A stretch of DNA of 64,000 nucleotides from Gemmatimonadaceae bacterium (GTDB lineage Bacteria > Gemmatimonadota > Gemmatimonadetes > Gemmatimonadales > Gemmatimonadaceae), in the NCBI GenBank assembly GCA_037721215.1, contig JBBJNV010000004.1:1-64000 (forward strand), written 5' to 3'. A program made the position numbers and the translations under genes. The notes under the pieces were generated by a model. That model was not told where the DNA came from and did no database searches. It saw only the letters and a list, made by a program, of their open reading frames with translations. Below are positions 25,963-35,656 of this stretch, piece by piece (within the stretch, counting starts at the first letter, position 1; each line of letters opens with the position of its first letter).

Positions 25963-27537
25963 ATGTCAACGGTTCAACTGATGCGCATCCGGCCGATACT
26001 GTTCGCAACTCTCGCAGCGGCACTCGCGTGCACTGGCGGTGAATCATCCCCAGCGCGTCGCACTCTCATCGACTCGCGTGACACCTACGACCCGCGCTCG
26101 CTCGATCCTGCTCTTTCCACCGACGTGCCTACCGGACGCGCGGTCGGCTATGTATTCGACGGCCTGGTCCGTTTTACCCCCGACGCCCAGGTGGTGCCGG
26201 GCCTCGCTCGGTCATGGGACATTTCCCCTGACGGTCTGAGGTATACGTTTCACCTTCGGAACGGGGTAAAGTTCCACGACGGCCGGCCATTCACCTCACG
26301 CAACGTCGTGGCAACATTTCAGCGGGTGCTGGACCCGAAAACAAAGGGTGGCCGTGGCTGGCCGCTTTTCCCGATCGCCGGCGCGAAGGACTACGCCGAT
26401 GGAAAGGCGAAGTCGGTTTCCGGTCTTGCCGCGCCAAACGACAGCACTGTCGTGGTGACACTCACGGAGCCGCTGGCCATTTTCCCCAAACTCCTGGCGA
26501 TGCCGGTGGCCGCGATCGTCCCTGATTCTCCAGCCGCCAATTTCGGCGAGAACCCAATCGGCACGGGCCCGTGGAAGTTCGTCGAATGGAAGCATGACGA
26601 CTATCTGCTATTCGCGAAGAACCCCGCCTATTTCGACGGGCCCCCCAAGGCCGACAGCCTGATGGCGCGCATCGTCCCCGAGCCGAGTACGGCGGTCGCG
26701 GAGTTCGAGAGCGGGAATGTGGATGTGTTGTATGTACCGGAGGGCGAGACCCGGAACTGGGAGCAGACCGACGAGAAAAAAGCGATGCTGCTTTCGGCGC
26801 CTGCGCTGCGGATGATGTATATCGCAATCAATACGACCCGCGGGCCGCTGGCCGACGTACGTGTGCGGCAGGCGCTCAACTATGCAACTGACTCGAAGGC
26901 GATCCTCGAGACGATCGTCAGCGGCCGCGGAAATCTTTCAGCGGGGGTGATTCCACCGGCACTCCCTGGCGGCGATTCCACCCGCCGCGGATACACTCGT
27001 GATGTGGCCAAAGCAAAGCAGCTGCTTGCTGCCGCCGGACATCCGAACGGGATTACACTGGAGCTCTGGTCGTCGCAGACACCGCCGTTCCCGCGAATTT
27101 CGCAGGTGGTCCAGGCGAACCTGCTCGAGGCAGGTATCAAGGTGAAGCTCGTGCAGCGCGACGCGTCTTCAATGCGTGAGGCAGCACGTGCCGGCCAGAC
27201 CGACCTCGCGCTTAAGGACTGGTTCGCTGACTATCCCGACGCGGAAAACTTCCTGTATCCGTTGCTGCACAGTGCCAACAAGGGAGTCGGCGGAAACGTC
27301 TCTTTCTATAACAATCCGCAGTACGATGCTTTGGTTACCAGCGCGCGCCGCGAGCTCGACGATGCAAAGCGGACCGCCATGTACACTCAGGCCGATCAGA
27401 TGGCGTACACCGACGCACCCATGATCTATCTGTTTTTTTACAAGGAGCTGTACGCCGTTCAGCCGTGGATCAGGGGATTCGTGGTGCCGACCATTTTCAC
27501 CGGACAGCGGTGGACTAACGTGCAGATTCAGCGTTAG
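25963..27537 (+). CDS. Peptide-type ABC substrate-binding lipoprotein
   Basis: A family 5 solute-binding protein (DppA/OppA-like), about 520 residues. The export signal ends in a lipobox-like LAAALAC, so it is probably a lipoprotein made by Lgt. The conserved body includes DPRSLDPALSTDVPTGR, YTFHLRNGVKFHDGRPFT, NPIGTGPWKF and VRQALNYATD. An in-frame ATG at 25981 would give a shorter signal. It precedes a DppB-type permease by 12 bp; other transporter parts are not nearby. Ligands in this family range from peptides to nickel or haem. Confidence 0.9.
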   Translation: MSTVQLMRIRPILFATLAAALACTGGESSPARRTLIDSRDTYDPRSLDPALSTDVPTGRAVGYVFDGLVRFTPDAQVVPGLARSWDISPDGLRYTFHLRNGVKFHDGRPFTSRNVVATFQRVLDPKTKGGRGWPLFPIAGAKDYADGKAKSVSGLAAPNDSTVVVTLTEPLAIFPKLLAMPVAAIVPDSPAANFGENPIGTGPWKFVEWKHDDYLLFAKNPAYFDGPPKADSLMARIVPEPSTAVAEFESGNVDVLYVPEGETRNWEQTDEKKAMLLSAPALRMMYIAINTTRGPLADVRVRQALNYATDSKAILETIVSGRGNLSAGVIPPALPGGDSTRRGYTRDVAKAKQLLAAAGHPNGITLELWSSQTPPFPRISQVVQANLLEAGIKVKLVQRDASSMREAARAGQTDLALKDWFADYPDAENFLYPLLHSANKGVGGNVSFYNNPQYDALVTSARRELDDAKRTAMYTQADQMAYTDAPMIYLFFYKELYAVQPWIRGFVVPTIFTGQRWTNVQIQR

Positions 27538-27549
27538 GGCGGTCGGCTC

Positions 27550-28470
27550 TTGCTCGCCTTCATCATCCGGCGTTTGGCGCTCGCGATCCCGACATTGTTC
27601 GGGGTAATGGTGGTCGTCTTCCTGCTTCTGTACGTGGCGCCCGGCGATCCGGTCCAGGATATGGTCGGTGAGCGAGCGGATGCCGAAACGATCGCGCGGT
27701 TGCGAAAGGAGCTCAAGCTCGATGAACCGCTCTACACACAGTTCGCGTCATACACTGGCGGCGTGCTGAGGGGCGACCTCGGCAACTCCTACATTACGCA
27801 GCGGTCGATTCTCTCGGACATCAAGGAACGGTTCCCGAAGACCCTGCTGCTCGCGGGTTCGGCGATGCTCCTTGCCTCGGTGCTGGGAATCACCATCGGC
27901 GTGCTGAGTGCGCGCAACCCAGGCGGCTGGTTCGACCGTCTTTCGCTGGGATTTGCCTACATCGGGATTTCATTCCCGGTTTACTGGGTAGGGTTGATCC
28001 TTATCCTGATTTTTGCGGTAAATCTCAAGTGGCTGCCGCCATCGGGTTACGGCGGAATCAAGTTTCTCATTTTGCCTGCGCTGGCGCTCGGTTCGCGGTC
28101 GATAGCGTTTCTGGCGCGTGTCACGAGGTCGTCGATGCTCGAGGTGCTGGGTGGCGATTTCGTGAGGACTGCGCGGGCCAAGGGGTTGAAGGAGAGAGTC
28201 GTCATCACGCGGCATGCATTGAGGAATGCATTGATCCCCATCATTACCGTACTCGGGCTGGACTTCGGGTATTATCTCACGGGGAGCATTCTCACCGAGA
28301 CGATCTTCAGCTGGCCGGGAATTGGCCGGTATGTCGTTAACGCGATTGCGAGGCGTGATCTGCCGGCGATTAACGGGTCGGTGTTGTTTCTGAGTGTGGT
28401 GTTTGTGCTGGTGAATCTGATTACCGATCTCGCGTACGCGAAGGCGGATCCGAGGGTGGCGTATAATTAG
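27550..28470 (+). CDS. Dipeptide-type ABC transporter permease (DppB-like)
   Basis: A 306-residue inner-membrane permease with six hydrophobic segments and the cytoplasmic EAA-like loop VRTARAKGLKERVVITRHALRNALIP. The N-terminal LAFIIRRLALAIPTLFGVMVVVFLLL and GDPVQDM are typical of DppB/OppB. It starts at TTG 12 bp after the binding-protein gene. Transporters of this class normally need a second permease (DppC) and ATPases (DppD/F); the next gene is on the opposite strand, so those must be elsewhere or missing. Confidence 0.91.
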   Translation: MLAFIIRRLALAIPTLFGVMVVVFLLLYVAPGDPVQDMVGERADAETIARLRKELKLDEPLYTQFASYTGGVLRGDLGNSYITQRSILSDIKERFPKTLLLAGSAMLLASVLGITIGVLSARNPGGWFDRLSLGFAYIGISFPVYWVGLILILIFAVNLKWLPPSGYGGIKFLILPALALGSRSIAFLARVTRSSMLEVLGGDFVRTARAKGLKERVVITRHALRNALIPIITVLGLDFGYYLTGSILTETIFSWPGIGRYVVNAIARRDLPAINGSVLFLSVVFVLVNLITDLAYAKADPRVAYN

Positions 28471-28548
28471 GTAAGTGCGGCGGCAAACGGCACAGGCGCC
28501 GAACCTCCCGGCAGCTTGTACACGCGTGTCGATGCACTCCCGAAACGT

Positions 28549-29958
28549 CTACTGCTTCGCGAGCCGCTCAACCATCGCTTTCGCAAATTCCAGCCCCTCA
28601 TAAAACCGCCTGACCTCGACCCGCTCGTCCCGCCCGTGCGCTCGCGACTCGTCGGGCTCCGCGAAAATTCCCCCAATTCCGTATACCGGAATGCCGGCAT
28701 TCCGCACCAGACTGCCATCCGTCGCTCCAGATGACATCACTGGTACCACGACCACCCCCGGCCAGAACTTCACGGCTACCTGTTCAATCGCGCCCAGAAT
28801 CGCGGGCGTAAGCGGCGACGGCGGAGACACCGTTGCAGGATTCACCTGCGCAAACTCGACAGTGGTGTCCGCCACCGCAGTCCTCAACGCGCGAACGACT
28901 ACCGAGGTATCGGTGCCGGGAAGAATCCTGCAGTTCACTGTTGCCTGAGCCATCTGCGGCAGCGCGTTGTCCGCATGTCCGCCAGTAAGACGCGTGGCCA
29001 CACAGGTAGTCCGCAGCTGCGCGTTGAAACGCGTGATCGAAGTAAGCCGCCGTGCGGCGACCGGGTCCATGGGCGTTCGCGCGACGAGACGCATGAGACC
29101 GGCAATACTATCCGCCTCGAACGCCGCCGAGCGCTGAAGCCCCAGCCTGGCGGTCGCACTTACCTCGATCGGAAAATCATATGCGGCAACGCGTGTCAGC
29201 GCACGCGCCAGCGCATAGATCGCATTGTCCGGCCGCGGCTGCGACGAATGACCACCCGTGTTTCGGACGGTCAAGCGATAAGAGACGTAGACTTTCTCGC
29301 TCGTCTGAACGCCTAGCCTCGCTTCCCTGCCGCCGTAGATCGTGCCCCCGCCCGCATCGAAATTGAGCGCAAGCCCGGGATTGCCGATCAGCTTCCGTCC
29401 ACCACCCGACGCGAACCAGTCGATCTGATCCGAAAGAGTTTCCTCGTCGCCGGTGAGAACGGCGACGATGTCACGCTCCGGAATGAATCCGTCCCGCTTC
29501 CACCGGATAAGGTTGGTGACGATTGTAGTGACACCCTGCTTGTTGTCGATCGTACCGCGGCCGTACCACCAGCCTTCCTTTTCAGTCATCGTGAACGGAT
29601 CGGTCGACCAATCCTCCCGAAGCGCGGGCACCACGTCGAGGTGTGCCATGAGCAGTACCGGTGGTCCATTACCGCGCCCACGCAGACGCGCGACAACGTT
29701 GCCGACAGAATCCGGCGCACCTGTGACAAGGGCGTCCTGTTCGCTGAATCCCGCCGTGCGCAGGCGCTTTACGAGCGCCTGGGCCGCAACAACTGTCTCC
29801 GGCGAACCCGAAACCGATCGAATTCCCACAACCTCGGCCATAATAGACCGGGCCAGCGCGGAGTCAGCCGGGGATGTGCGAGGGCGGGCAAGCGGCTGTG
29901 CGTCCAATGCTGCGGCAAAGATGAGACTTGCCAGAGGTACAAGTTTGCGCGGATTCAT
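28549..29958 (-). CDS. Secreted M20 (ArgE/CPG2-type) peptidase
   Basis: A 469-residue zinc carboxypeptidase/deacetylase. A signal peptide at the N-terminus (MNPRKLVPLASLIFAAALDAQ) indicates export. Metal ligands are visible in LMAHLDVVPA (His), GRGTIDNKQG (Asp) and TGDEETLS (Glu pair), with the dimerisation domain after them (SYRLTVRNTGGHSSQPRPDN). I chose the ATG at 29958 because the reading frame upstream (to 30087) has no signal-like sequence. It is divergent from the S9 peptidase gene; both probably digest peptides outside the cytoplasm. Confidence 0.88.
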   Translation of the reverse strand: MNPRKLVPLASLIFAAALDAQPLARPRTSPADSALARSIMAEVVGIRSVSGSPETVVAAQALVKRLRTAGFSEQDALVTGAPDSVGNVVARLRGRGNGPPVLLMAHLDVVPALREDWSTDPFTMTEKEGWWYGRGTIDNKQGVTTIVTNLIRWKRDGFIPERDIVAVLTGDEETLSDQIDWFASGGGRKLIGNPGLALNFDAGGGTIYGGREARLGVQTSEKVYVSYRLTVRNTGGHSSQPRPDNAIYALARALTRVAAYDFPIEVSATARLGLQRSAAFEADSIAGLMRLVARTPMDPVAARRLTSITRFNAQLRTTCVATRLTGGHADNALPQMAQATVNCRILPGTDTSVVVRALRTAVADTTVEFAQVNPATVSPPSPLTPAILGAIEQVAVKFWPGVVVVPVMSSGATDGSLVRNAGIPVYGIGGIFAEPDESRAHGRDERVEVRRFYEGLEFAKAMVERLAKQ

Positions 29959-30122
29959 CTTCTGATGGTGAGGGGTGAAGAACACTGATAGTACCGAGCG
30001 GGCGGCTGGATGTGTGCATAGCACTGGCCATACACTGCCTGCCGCTGTCGATTGCCAACCGCGGGACCCCGCTGCAGTATACCTCACACCACGACTTCAA
30101 GCTTCCCCAAGGAGATGGCATC

Positions 30123-32138
30123 ATGCGATCAGCTTCGTACCTGTCCTGCGCATTGCTGGTCATGCTGGGTGGATTTAGCCAAGCCTCCGCGCAAACCGCA
30201 CCGTCCTCCTGGTCGCCGGCTCTGCAGGTCAGAACCCGCCTCGTAGCCACGCCGCGGCTTTCGCCCGACGGCAAGCGGGTAGTCTATACAATCAACGATG
30301 CTGTGATGACCGCCGACAAGAGCGAGTTCGTCACGCAGATCTGGCTCGCGTCCAGCGATGGCAGCACCAATTATCAGGTGACCTTTGGCGAGAAATCGTC
30401 AACGAATCCGAAATGGTCACCCGACGGCGGGTCGATTGCCTTCACATCGAATCGAAAAGACAACAGAAACAACCTCTATGTTCTGCGCGTAAATGGCGGT
30501 GAAGCCGAGCCGTTGACCGAGGTGAAATCTTCTGTCGGCGATTTCGAGTGGTCGCCCGACGGCCGCTGGATCGCATTTGCATCAACCGATGCAAAGACCG
30601 ACGATGAAGAAAAGGACGACAAGGGCAGGAATGACTTTCGCTGGGTCGACGAAAATACAAAGGTCGCAAGACTGTATGTCATCCCGATTGCGAAAGACGC
30701 CAGCGGCAAGCGGGAAGGGCGGAAACTCACAGCGGAAAATCGTCACGTAGACGACCTGAGCTGGTCGCCTGATGGAAGAAACATCGTCTTCAGCCATGTG
30801 AAATCGCCGGTCGCCAACGATTGGACTTCGTCGGATATCTCGATCGTCGAGGTCGCGAGCGGGCGCGTCCGGCCATTCGCGTCGAGCGCGGCGGCCGAAG
30901 GCACACCCTCCTACTCACCGGATGGAAAGTGGATTGCCGCAGCTGTCAGCGATCTTCCGGTGCGCTGGGCACAGAGCGATCAAATCAACATTTATCCGGT
31001 TGGCGGCGGAGCACCGCGCGTTGCACCGATGTCGCACGATGGACAGCCAGGGATTGCCGGCTGGTCGGCCGATGGCTCGAAGATTTATTTCGTCGAGGCG
31101 AAAGGCACCGCGACGTCCCTTTACGCGCTGAACGTCGCCGCAAAGACCATTACCGAAATACAGAAAACGGACGGCGTGATCGCGGGAATCGGCCTCGACC
31201 AGAAAACTTCGACCTTCAGCTTCGTGATGCAGAAACCCGACCGCCCGCCCGAGGTTTTCGTCGCTCGCCTGCACGGCGGAAGTCCGACACAAGTCTCGAA
31301 AGCCAATACAGACCGCACGATGGCTGTCGGCAGAACCGAAGTTGTCCGGTGGACGAGCACCGACGGCAAGCAGATCGAAGGGTTGCTCACCTACCCCGCC
31401 GGCTACCGATCAGGGAGCCGAGTTCCCCTCATTCTGAACGTTCATGGCGGGCCTGCCGGTGTTTTTCAGCAGAGCTACGTCGGTGGGCGAGGTTCATATC
31501 CCCTTGCTACGCTTGCCTCCCGCGGGTTTGCGATTCTGAGGCCAAATCCGCGCGGCTCGAGCGGCTACGGAACAGAGTTTCGCCGGGCGAATGTCAACGA
31601 CTGGGGTTTCGGGGATTATGCCGATCTGATGACCGGGGTCGATAAGGTGATCGCGATGGGCGTAGCCGATCCCGAGCGACTGGGCGTTATGGGATGGAGC
31701 TACGGCGGTTACATGACGTCGACCATCATCACGAAGACTAAGCGTTTCAAAGCCGCTTCAGCCGGCGCGCCGGTAACCAACCTTATGAGCTTCAACGGAA
31801 CAGCTGACATTCCCTCATTCATCCCCGATTATTTTGGCGGCGAGTTCTGGGACAATCCGGATGCCTACCGCAAACATTCGGCGATGTTCAACATCAAGGG
31901 TGTCACTACACCGACCCTCATTCAGCATGGGGACGCAGACGTTCGCGTTCCGATCTCTCAGGGTTACGAACTGTACAATGCGCTGAGATCCCAGGGCGTT
32001 CCAACGCGGATGATCGTCTTTCCGCGGCAACCCCATGGCCTCAACGAACCCAGGATGCAAATCGCTGCGATGCAGAGCAATCTCGACTGGTTCGAGAAAT
32101 ATCTCGGGAACAATCGGACGGCCTCGAGCAGGGAATGA
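30123..32138 (+). CDS. Secreted S9-family prolyl oligopeptidase / acyl-peptide hydrolase
   Basis: A 671-residue serine peptidase. The ATG at 30123 follows AAGGAG at good spacing and opens a signal peptide ending in SQASA. A WD40/TolB-like beta-propeller occupies about residues 35-390 (repeats such as NPKWSPDGGSIAFTSN, DFEWSPDGRWIAF). The alpha/beta hydrolase domain follows, with Ser526 in GWSYGGYM, an aspartate in HGDADVRVP and a histidine in PHGL. The lid-like propeller restricts substrates to short peptides. Confidence 0.92.
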   Translation: MRSASYLSCALLVMLGGFSQASAQTAPSSWSPALQVRTRLVATPRLSPDGKRVVYTINDAVMTADKSEFVTQIWLASSDGSTNYQVTFGEKSSTNPKWSPDGGSIAFTSNRKDNRNNLYVLRVNGGEAEPLTEVKSSVGDFEWSPDGRWIAFASTDAKTDDEEKDDKGRNDFRWVDENTKVARLYVIPIAKDASGKREGRKLTAENRHVDDLSWSPDGRNIVFSHVKSPVANDWTSSDISIVEVASGRVRPFASSAAAEGTPSYSPDGKWIAAAVSDLPVRWAQSDQINIYPVGGGAPRVAPMSHDGQPGIAGWSADGSKIYFVEAKGTATSLYALNVAAKTITEIQKTDGVIAGIGLDQKTSTFSFVMQKPDRPPEVFVARLHGGSPTQVSKANTDRTMAVGRTEVVRWTSTDGKQIEGLLTYPAGYRSGSRVPLILNVHGGPAGVFQQSYVGGRGSYPLATLASRGFAILRPNPRGSSGYGTEFRRANVNDWGFGDYADLMTGVDKVIAMGVADPERLGVMGWSYGGYMTSTIITKTKRFKAASAGAPVTNLMSFNGTADIPSFIPDYFGGEFWDNPDAYRKHSAMFNIKGVTTPTLIQHGDADVRVPISQGYELYNALRSQGVPTRMIVFPRQPHGLNEPRMQIAAMQSNLDWFEKYLGNNRTASSRE

Positions 32139-32277
32139 CCGCAGGCCGCACCGCGGAATGTTTCAATTGAGGGGGGCGAGCGCTATCGGTTCGCAACACT
32201 GGGCCAATTGACTCAAAAGGTTCCCGACAGCGCGCGGGTGCACAGATTCTGGGCTGTGACCGCTAACTTTCGCGACA

Positions 32278-32550
32278 ATGCGGAAAACCCTCAAAAACGT
32301 TCTCGCCGAGTACGGTGCGATTGCGGTCGTTATTTATCTTGCCCTTTTCACCGCGGTATTCGTCGGCTCGTATTTCGCGATCCGGCTCGGCTGGACTCCA
32401 GGTAGCGGCGTGGGACAAGCGGGCGCATGGACGGCGGCATACATTTTTACCAAGATCACGCAACCGCTGCGGATCGGCGCCACCGTCGTTGCTGCAACGT
32501 TCCTGGGTAAGCTGCGCGAACGCAGACGAAAACCGGAGCCGACGCTTTAG
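32278..32550 (+). CDS. DUF1279 (FAM210-like) small membrane protein
   Basis: A 90-residue protein with the DUF1279 pattern: LKNVLAEYGAIAVVIYLALFTAVFVGSYFAI, then a variable loop and TQPLRIGATVVAATFLGKLRERR. Two membrane helices at about residues 12-37 and 65-80. Eukaryotic FAM210 proteins share this domain; bacterial function is unknown. The stop codon sits in the loop of a strong hairpin that probably ends transcription from both sides. Confidence 0.8.
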   Translation: MRKTLKNVLAEYGAIAVVIYLALFTAVFVGSYFAIRLGWTPGSGVGQAGAWTAAYIFTKITQPLRIGATVVAATFLGKLRERRRKPEPTL

Positions 32551-32562
32551 GCGTCGGCTCCG
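32534..32562. terminator. Hairpin between convergent genes, likely bidirectional terminator
   Basis: A perfect 12-bp stem (CGGAGCCGACGC and its complement) with a 5-nt loop TTTAG that contains part of the DUF1279 stop codon. On the minus strand it is followed by GGTTTTC, a short T tract, so it serves the LVIVD gene better than the plus-strand gene. Confidence 0.7.
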
Positions 32563-32571
32563 CATCAGAAC

Positions 32572-34581
32572 CTAAGAGCCGCCGCCCCGACTGGACGCGG
32601 CTGCCAACTCCCTGACCGATGCGGCCAGCATCTGCACTTTGGCCGCGCTTCCGCCTTTAGCATCCCCATCGAGCTGAGTCGCCAGTACCGAGAGCGCGCT
32701 GCCACGCTGAGTGCCCGAGGCGGTCTCGGCGCTCGAAAGCGCCTGGCGTACCGCTGCAATCCTCGCTCCCGTGAGCCCGTTCGATCTTGCAAGCTGATCG
32801 ACGTATGCACGAGCCAATGCGAAGCTCGGCGGCCATACGAACTTCTGCTGGCCCTGCACATTCAAATAGTCCAGCTTCACTGTCTTCGACGCATCGATCT
32901 CGTTCTGCGAGATAAACGCGCTCGGCGCCAGCTCGAGGATGTCGAGACCACGGGCGATTTCGGAACTCACAATGGCGCCGTTGTACCAGTAGACGGACCA
33001 GGTTCCTCCCTCACCGATTCTGGTGGCGTCCGACGGGCCGCGATCGAAAAATGCGATTTCCTTCGGCCGTGCGGCGTCGGTCCATTCGAAAACCGAGATG
33101 CCACCCTGATACCACGACTGCACCATCACGTCACGGCCCGGGATGGGAATCAGCGAACCGTTGTGCGCGACGCAATTCTCCTGTGGTGTCTGCGCTGCCG
33201 GGAGCTTGTAATAACTCTGAAAACGCATCTGCTGTCCGACTACCGTGAATATTGCGTTTGCTCCCCACTCCTTCTTGTCCGTGGCGCGGCACTTGGCACC
33301 GCCGCCGCCGCCCCATTCATCCGAGAAGAGAATTTTGCTGCCGTCGTTGTTGAACGTCGCCGAATGCCAGTACGAGAAGTTCGAATCGGACACAGCGGCC
33401 ATTCGCACCGGATGCGCCGGGTCACGGATGTCGATCAGGAAGCCGTAACCTTCGCATGCACCACCGGCCAGGCCGATCGCCGGATAAACCGTGATGTCGT
33501 GGCATTGCGTGGGTCCCGGTTGAGGCCCAGCCTGCCTGGCGGCAACTTCGGCGAGCATCCCGGGAAGTGCTGTGCGCAACGCGGCGCTGTCGGCGCCCGT
33601 GGCCGGACCCGTCCCACCGCGAGCCTGGACGATTCTCGCCAGCAGAGGCGCGATAAACCGCGACGACACAACCCGTTCTCTGCCTTCAATTACCGCAGTG
33701 AAACCGCCTCGGGCCTTTGCTGCGGCCACTCGCTTCACTTCGGCTGCAATGTCTTCCGCTGCGTCACCATGTTCCGGGGGCGCAACCAGGTCGCCAAAAA
33801 TTCGGGGCGAGCTTACGATGGCCGCCCGCTCTGGATTCGCAACAGGAACCTTGATGACTTCAATGCGGAACAGCGCCGAGTTCGGATCGTTGGGAGTCTG
33901 TGAACAGCCAGCGAGTTCCGTCGGCGAACGCACGCCCGCCGAGCCAGAAATGTAGACGTAAACATTCGCGGGGTCCTTCGGATCGACAACCACTGAATGC
34001 GTGTGCGAGCCCCGGCACGTCTGGACGTTGCCGACATTTTTCGGATTCGCGATGTCGCTGATGTCGAAAATGCGAAGGCCGCGCAACCGATCGCTGCTGA
34101 CGGTGTCCTTCACCCCCTGAGTGCCACAGTCGATGCGTCCGCCCAGACCCTCCCCAGAGATGAACAGCAGGTTCCTGTAAACAGAGACGTCGCTTTGCGA
34201 TGCCGGGCACACGTACGCTGTTTTCAGTTTCGGGGCCGACGGATTCGAAATGTCCCAGACCTGATACCCGTTGTAGCTGCCCTGAATTGCGTAGTTCCCC
34301 GAGAACGCAAGGTCCGAATTGGTCTGCCCGACGAACTTTTCAGAGGGCGGGGTCTTCGAGAGCACCCGCATATTCCATACTGCTTCGCCGGCGTCCATCA
34401 TTCCGGGACGAAGTCCGACACGCGGATCAGGGCTCGGCGCCGATCCCCGCATGCCGGCAGTGCCCGAACCGGAAGTGGCGGCGCACGCCGAGAGCGAAAG
34501 GACAAACGACAGCTTCAGCAGCCGGGCGGCGGTAAGGAAAGCCACCGAGCGCCGGACAACGTGTACGGATTCCATCAATGA
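32572..34581 (-). CDS. LVIVD-type beta-propeller lipoprotein
   Basis: A 669-residue exported protein. The signal ends in LSLSAC, a lipobox. The body has repeats of the LVIVD type (YQVWDISNPSAPKLKTAYV, LRIFDISDIANPKNVGNV, FLIDIRDPAHPVRMAAV, SVFEWTDAARPKEIAFF), which build a surface beta-propeller. Start chosen at ATG 34581, which follows GAGG by eight bases; a TTG at 34632 overlapping the upstream stop is possible. Function of the family is not known. It lies directly behind the DUF305 gene and likely shares its transcript. Confidence 0.77.
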   Translation of the reverse strand, partial: SLMESVHVVRRSVAFLTAARLLKLSFVLSLSACAATSGSGTAGMRGSAPSPDPRVGLRPGMMDAGEAVWNMRVLSKTPPSEKFVGQTNSDLAFSGNYAIQGSYNGYQVWDISNPSAPKLKTAYVCPASQSDVSVYRNLLFISGEGLGGRIDCGTQGVKDTVSSDRLRGLRIFDISDIANPKNVGNVQTCRGSHTHSVVVDPKDPANVYVYISGSAGVRSPTELAGCSQTPNDPNSALFRIEVIKVPVANPERAAIVSSPRIFGDLVAPPEHGDAAEDIAAEVKRVAAAKARGGFTAVIEGRERVVSSRFIAPLLARIVQARGGTGPATGADSAALRTALPGMLAEVAARQAGPQPGPTQCHDITVYPAIGLAGGACEGYGFLIDIRDPAHPVRMAAVSDSNFSYWHSATFNNDGSKILFSDEWGGGGGAKCRATDKKEWGANAIFTVVGQQMRFQSYYKLPAAQTPQENCVAHNGSLIPIPGRDVMVQSWYQGGISVFEWTDAARPKEIAFFDRGPSDATRIGEGGTWSVYWYNGAIVSSEIARGLDILELAPSAFISQNEIDASKTVKLDYLNVQGQQKFVWPPSFALARAYVDQLARSNGLTGARIAAVRQALSSAETASGTQRGSALSVLATQLDGDAKGGSAAKVQMLAASVRELAAASSRGGGS

Positions 34582-34628
34582 TGCCTCACATAGGTCGGAC
34601 TGAAGAGACGAACGTCCGCGGGGGCGGG

Positions 34629-35345
34629 TCAAGGGAAAGGTACTCCAAGTGTAAGGCTGACGAGCATCTTCTGCATGCGATCGATTTCAGTTGCCTGATC
34701 GACGTTGACGTCGGACGCAAACTTGAACACCGTCGCGTCCTGGCCGGCACCGTACGTTCCGAACAGGTCCTTTACCATGGAGACGGCGCCCCGATGGTGC
34801 TGGATCATGTAAGTGAGGAACAGTCGATCGAACTCCGGTCCGCGCGCATCGTCCAGCTGCTTTAATTGAGCCTGAGACAGCATCCCTGGCATCGACGCGT
34901 GGTCCATCGAGTGATCCATTCCGTCCATCGTCATCTTCATCGCGGTGGCACCGGCCCGTGGTACAGGCTGTCTTCGATCAGAAAGCCACTGCTGCATGAT
35001 TACGATCTCATCCTTCTGCCCGTTGACGATGCGCTCCGCCAAACGGCGGACAGAGGCATTCGCGCCGTGAGAAGGCGCCCACGCAGCAATGGTAGCGGCC
35101 TGAGAGTGATGGCCGATCATCGCGTACATAAAATGGATATCGGCCATCGTGTAAGGATTGCGAGCACTGTCCGCCCTGGCCTCGGCGAGGCCGGCCGCGT
35201 TGGTCTGCACGGGCGTAACCGCCCCTGACAAAACATCGGCTTGTTTCTGGCCGGAGCTGGCGCAGGCGGCGAGCGCGGCAGCCGCAACAACTGCGGCAAA
35301 TTGTTTCAATCGCCTCGCGGTCTTGCGGTTAGTGTCTGAGGTCAT
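34629..35345 (-). CDS. DUF305 ferritin-like lipoprotein, Met/His-rich
   Basis: A 238-residue lipoprotein (lipobox LAAC) starting at ATG 35345 with AAGGAG eight bases upstream. Two DUF305 halves are visible: MYAMIGHHSQAATIAAWAP...VNGQKDEIVIMQQWL and YMIQHHRGAVSMVKDLF. Between them is a Met/His-rich stretch (MKMTMDGMDHSMDHASMPGM) similar to periplasmic copper- or silver-binding segments. DUF305 proteins are four-helix bundles linked in some genomes to metal resistance. A copper role is inference. The longer frame to 35543 lacks a signal and was not used. Confidence 0.85.
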   Translation of the reverse strand: MTSDTNRKTARRLKQFAAVVAAAALAACASSGQKQADVLSGAVTPVQTNAAGLAEARADSARNPYTMADIHFMYAMIGHHSQAATIAAWAPSHGANASVRRLAERIVNGQKDEIVIMQQWLSDRRQPVPRAGATAMKMTMDGMDHSMDHASMPGMLSQAQLKQLDDARGPEFDRLFLTYMIQHHRGAVSMVKDLFGTYGAGQDATVFKFASDVNVDQATEIDRMQKMLVSLTLGVPFP

Positions 35346-35651
35346 ACCATCTTCTCCTTGCCGGACCACCGGCTGCATCATGGCGTTCTGAATCAGAGCT
35401 TTCTGCTCCGATGGCACCTTCTCGAATTTTATTCCTCGGCCTTCCTTGTTACACGCGATGAGCGCGGTCGTTGCCCCATGCGCTTGCCGCTCAAGGAGAG
35501 GGCCAGCATCCGCCGGCGCCCATCCCAGGATCGCGCAATGCATTCACGACATCCGCCGCGATCACGCCCGGGTTGCCCGTTCGGCATGCAGAGCATTCAG
35601 ACGGGCTCGACGATGCCTGTTACCTCACAGTCCTGCTACCTAACAGTCCTG
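35346..35651. other. 306-bp intergenic stretch with a short tandem repeat
   Basis: No gene is recognised. It should hold the promoter for the DUF305/LVIVD pair at its left end and the 3' flank of the DGSG-repeat gene at its right end. The only structure seen is the 16-bp tandem repeat at 35616-35656. Confidence 0.6.
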
Positions 35652-35656
35652 CTACC
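35616..35656. repeat. 16-bp tandem repeat, 2.6 copies
   Basis: Three units of CCTGYTACCTMACAGT (two full, one partial). The last partial unit supplies the TAG stop codon of the minus-strand DGSG-repeat gene, so copy number changes would alter only its 3' flank. Confidence 0.85.

Noticed and set aside
30821-31645. 274-codon frame inside the S9 peptidase gene
   Set aside because: Same-strand out-of-frame shadow rich in Arg, with no family motif.
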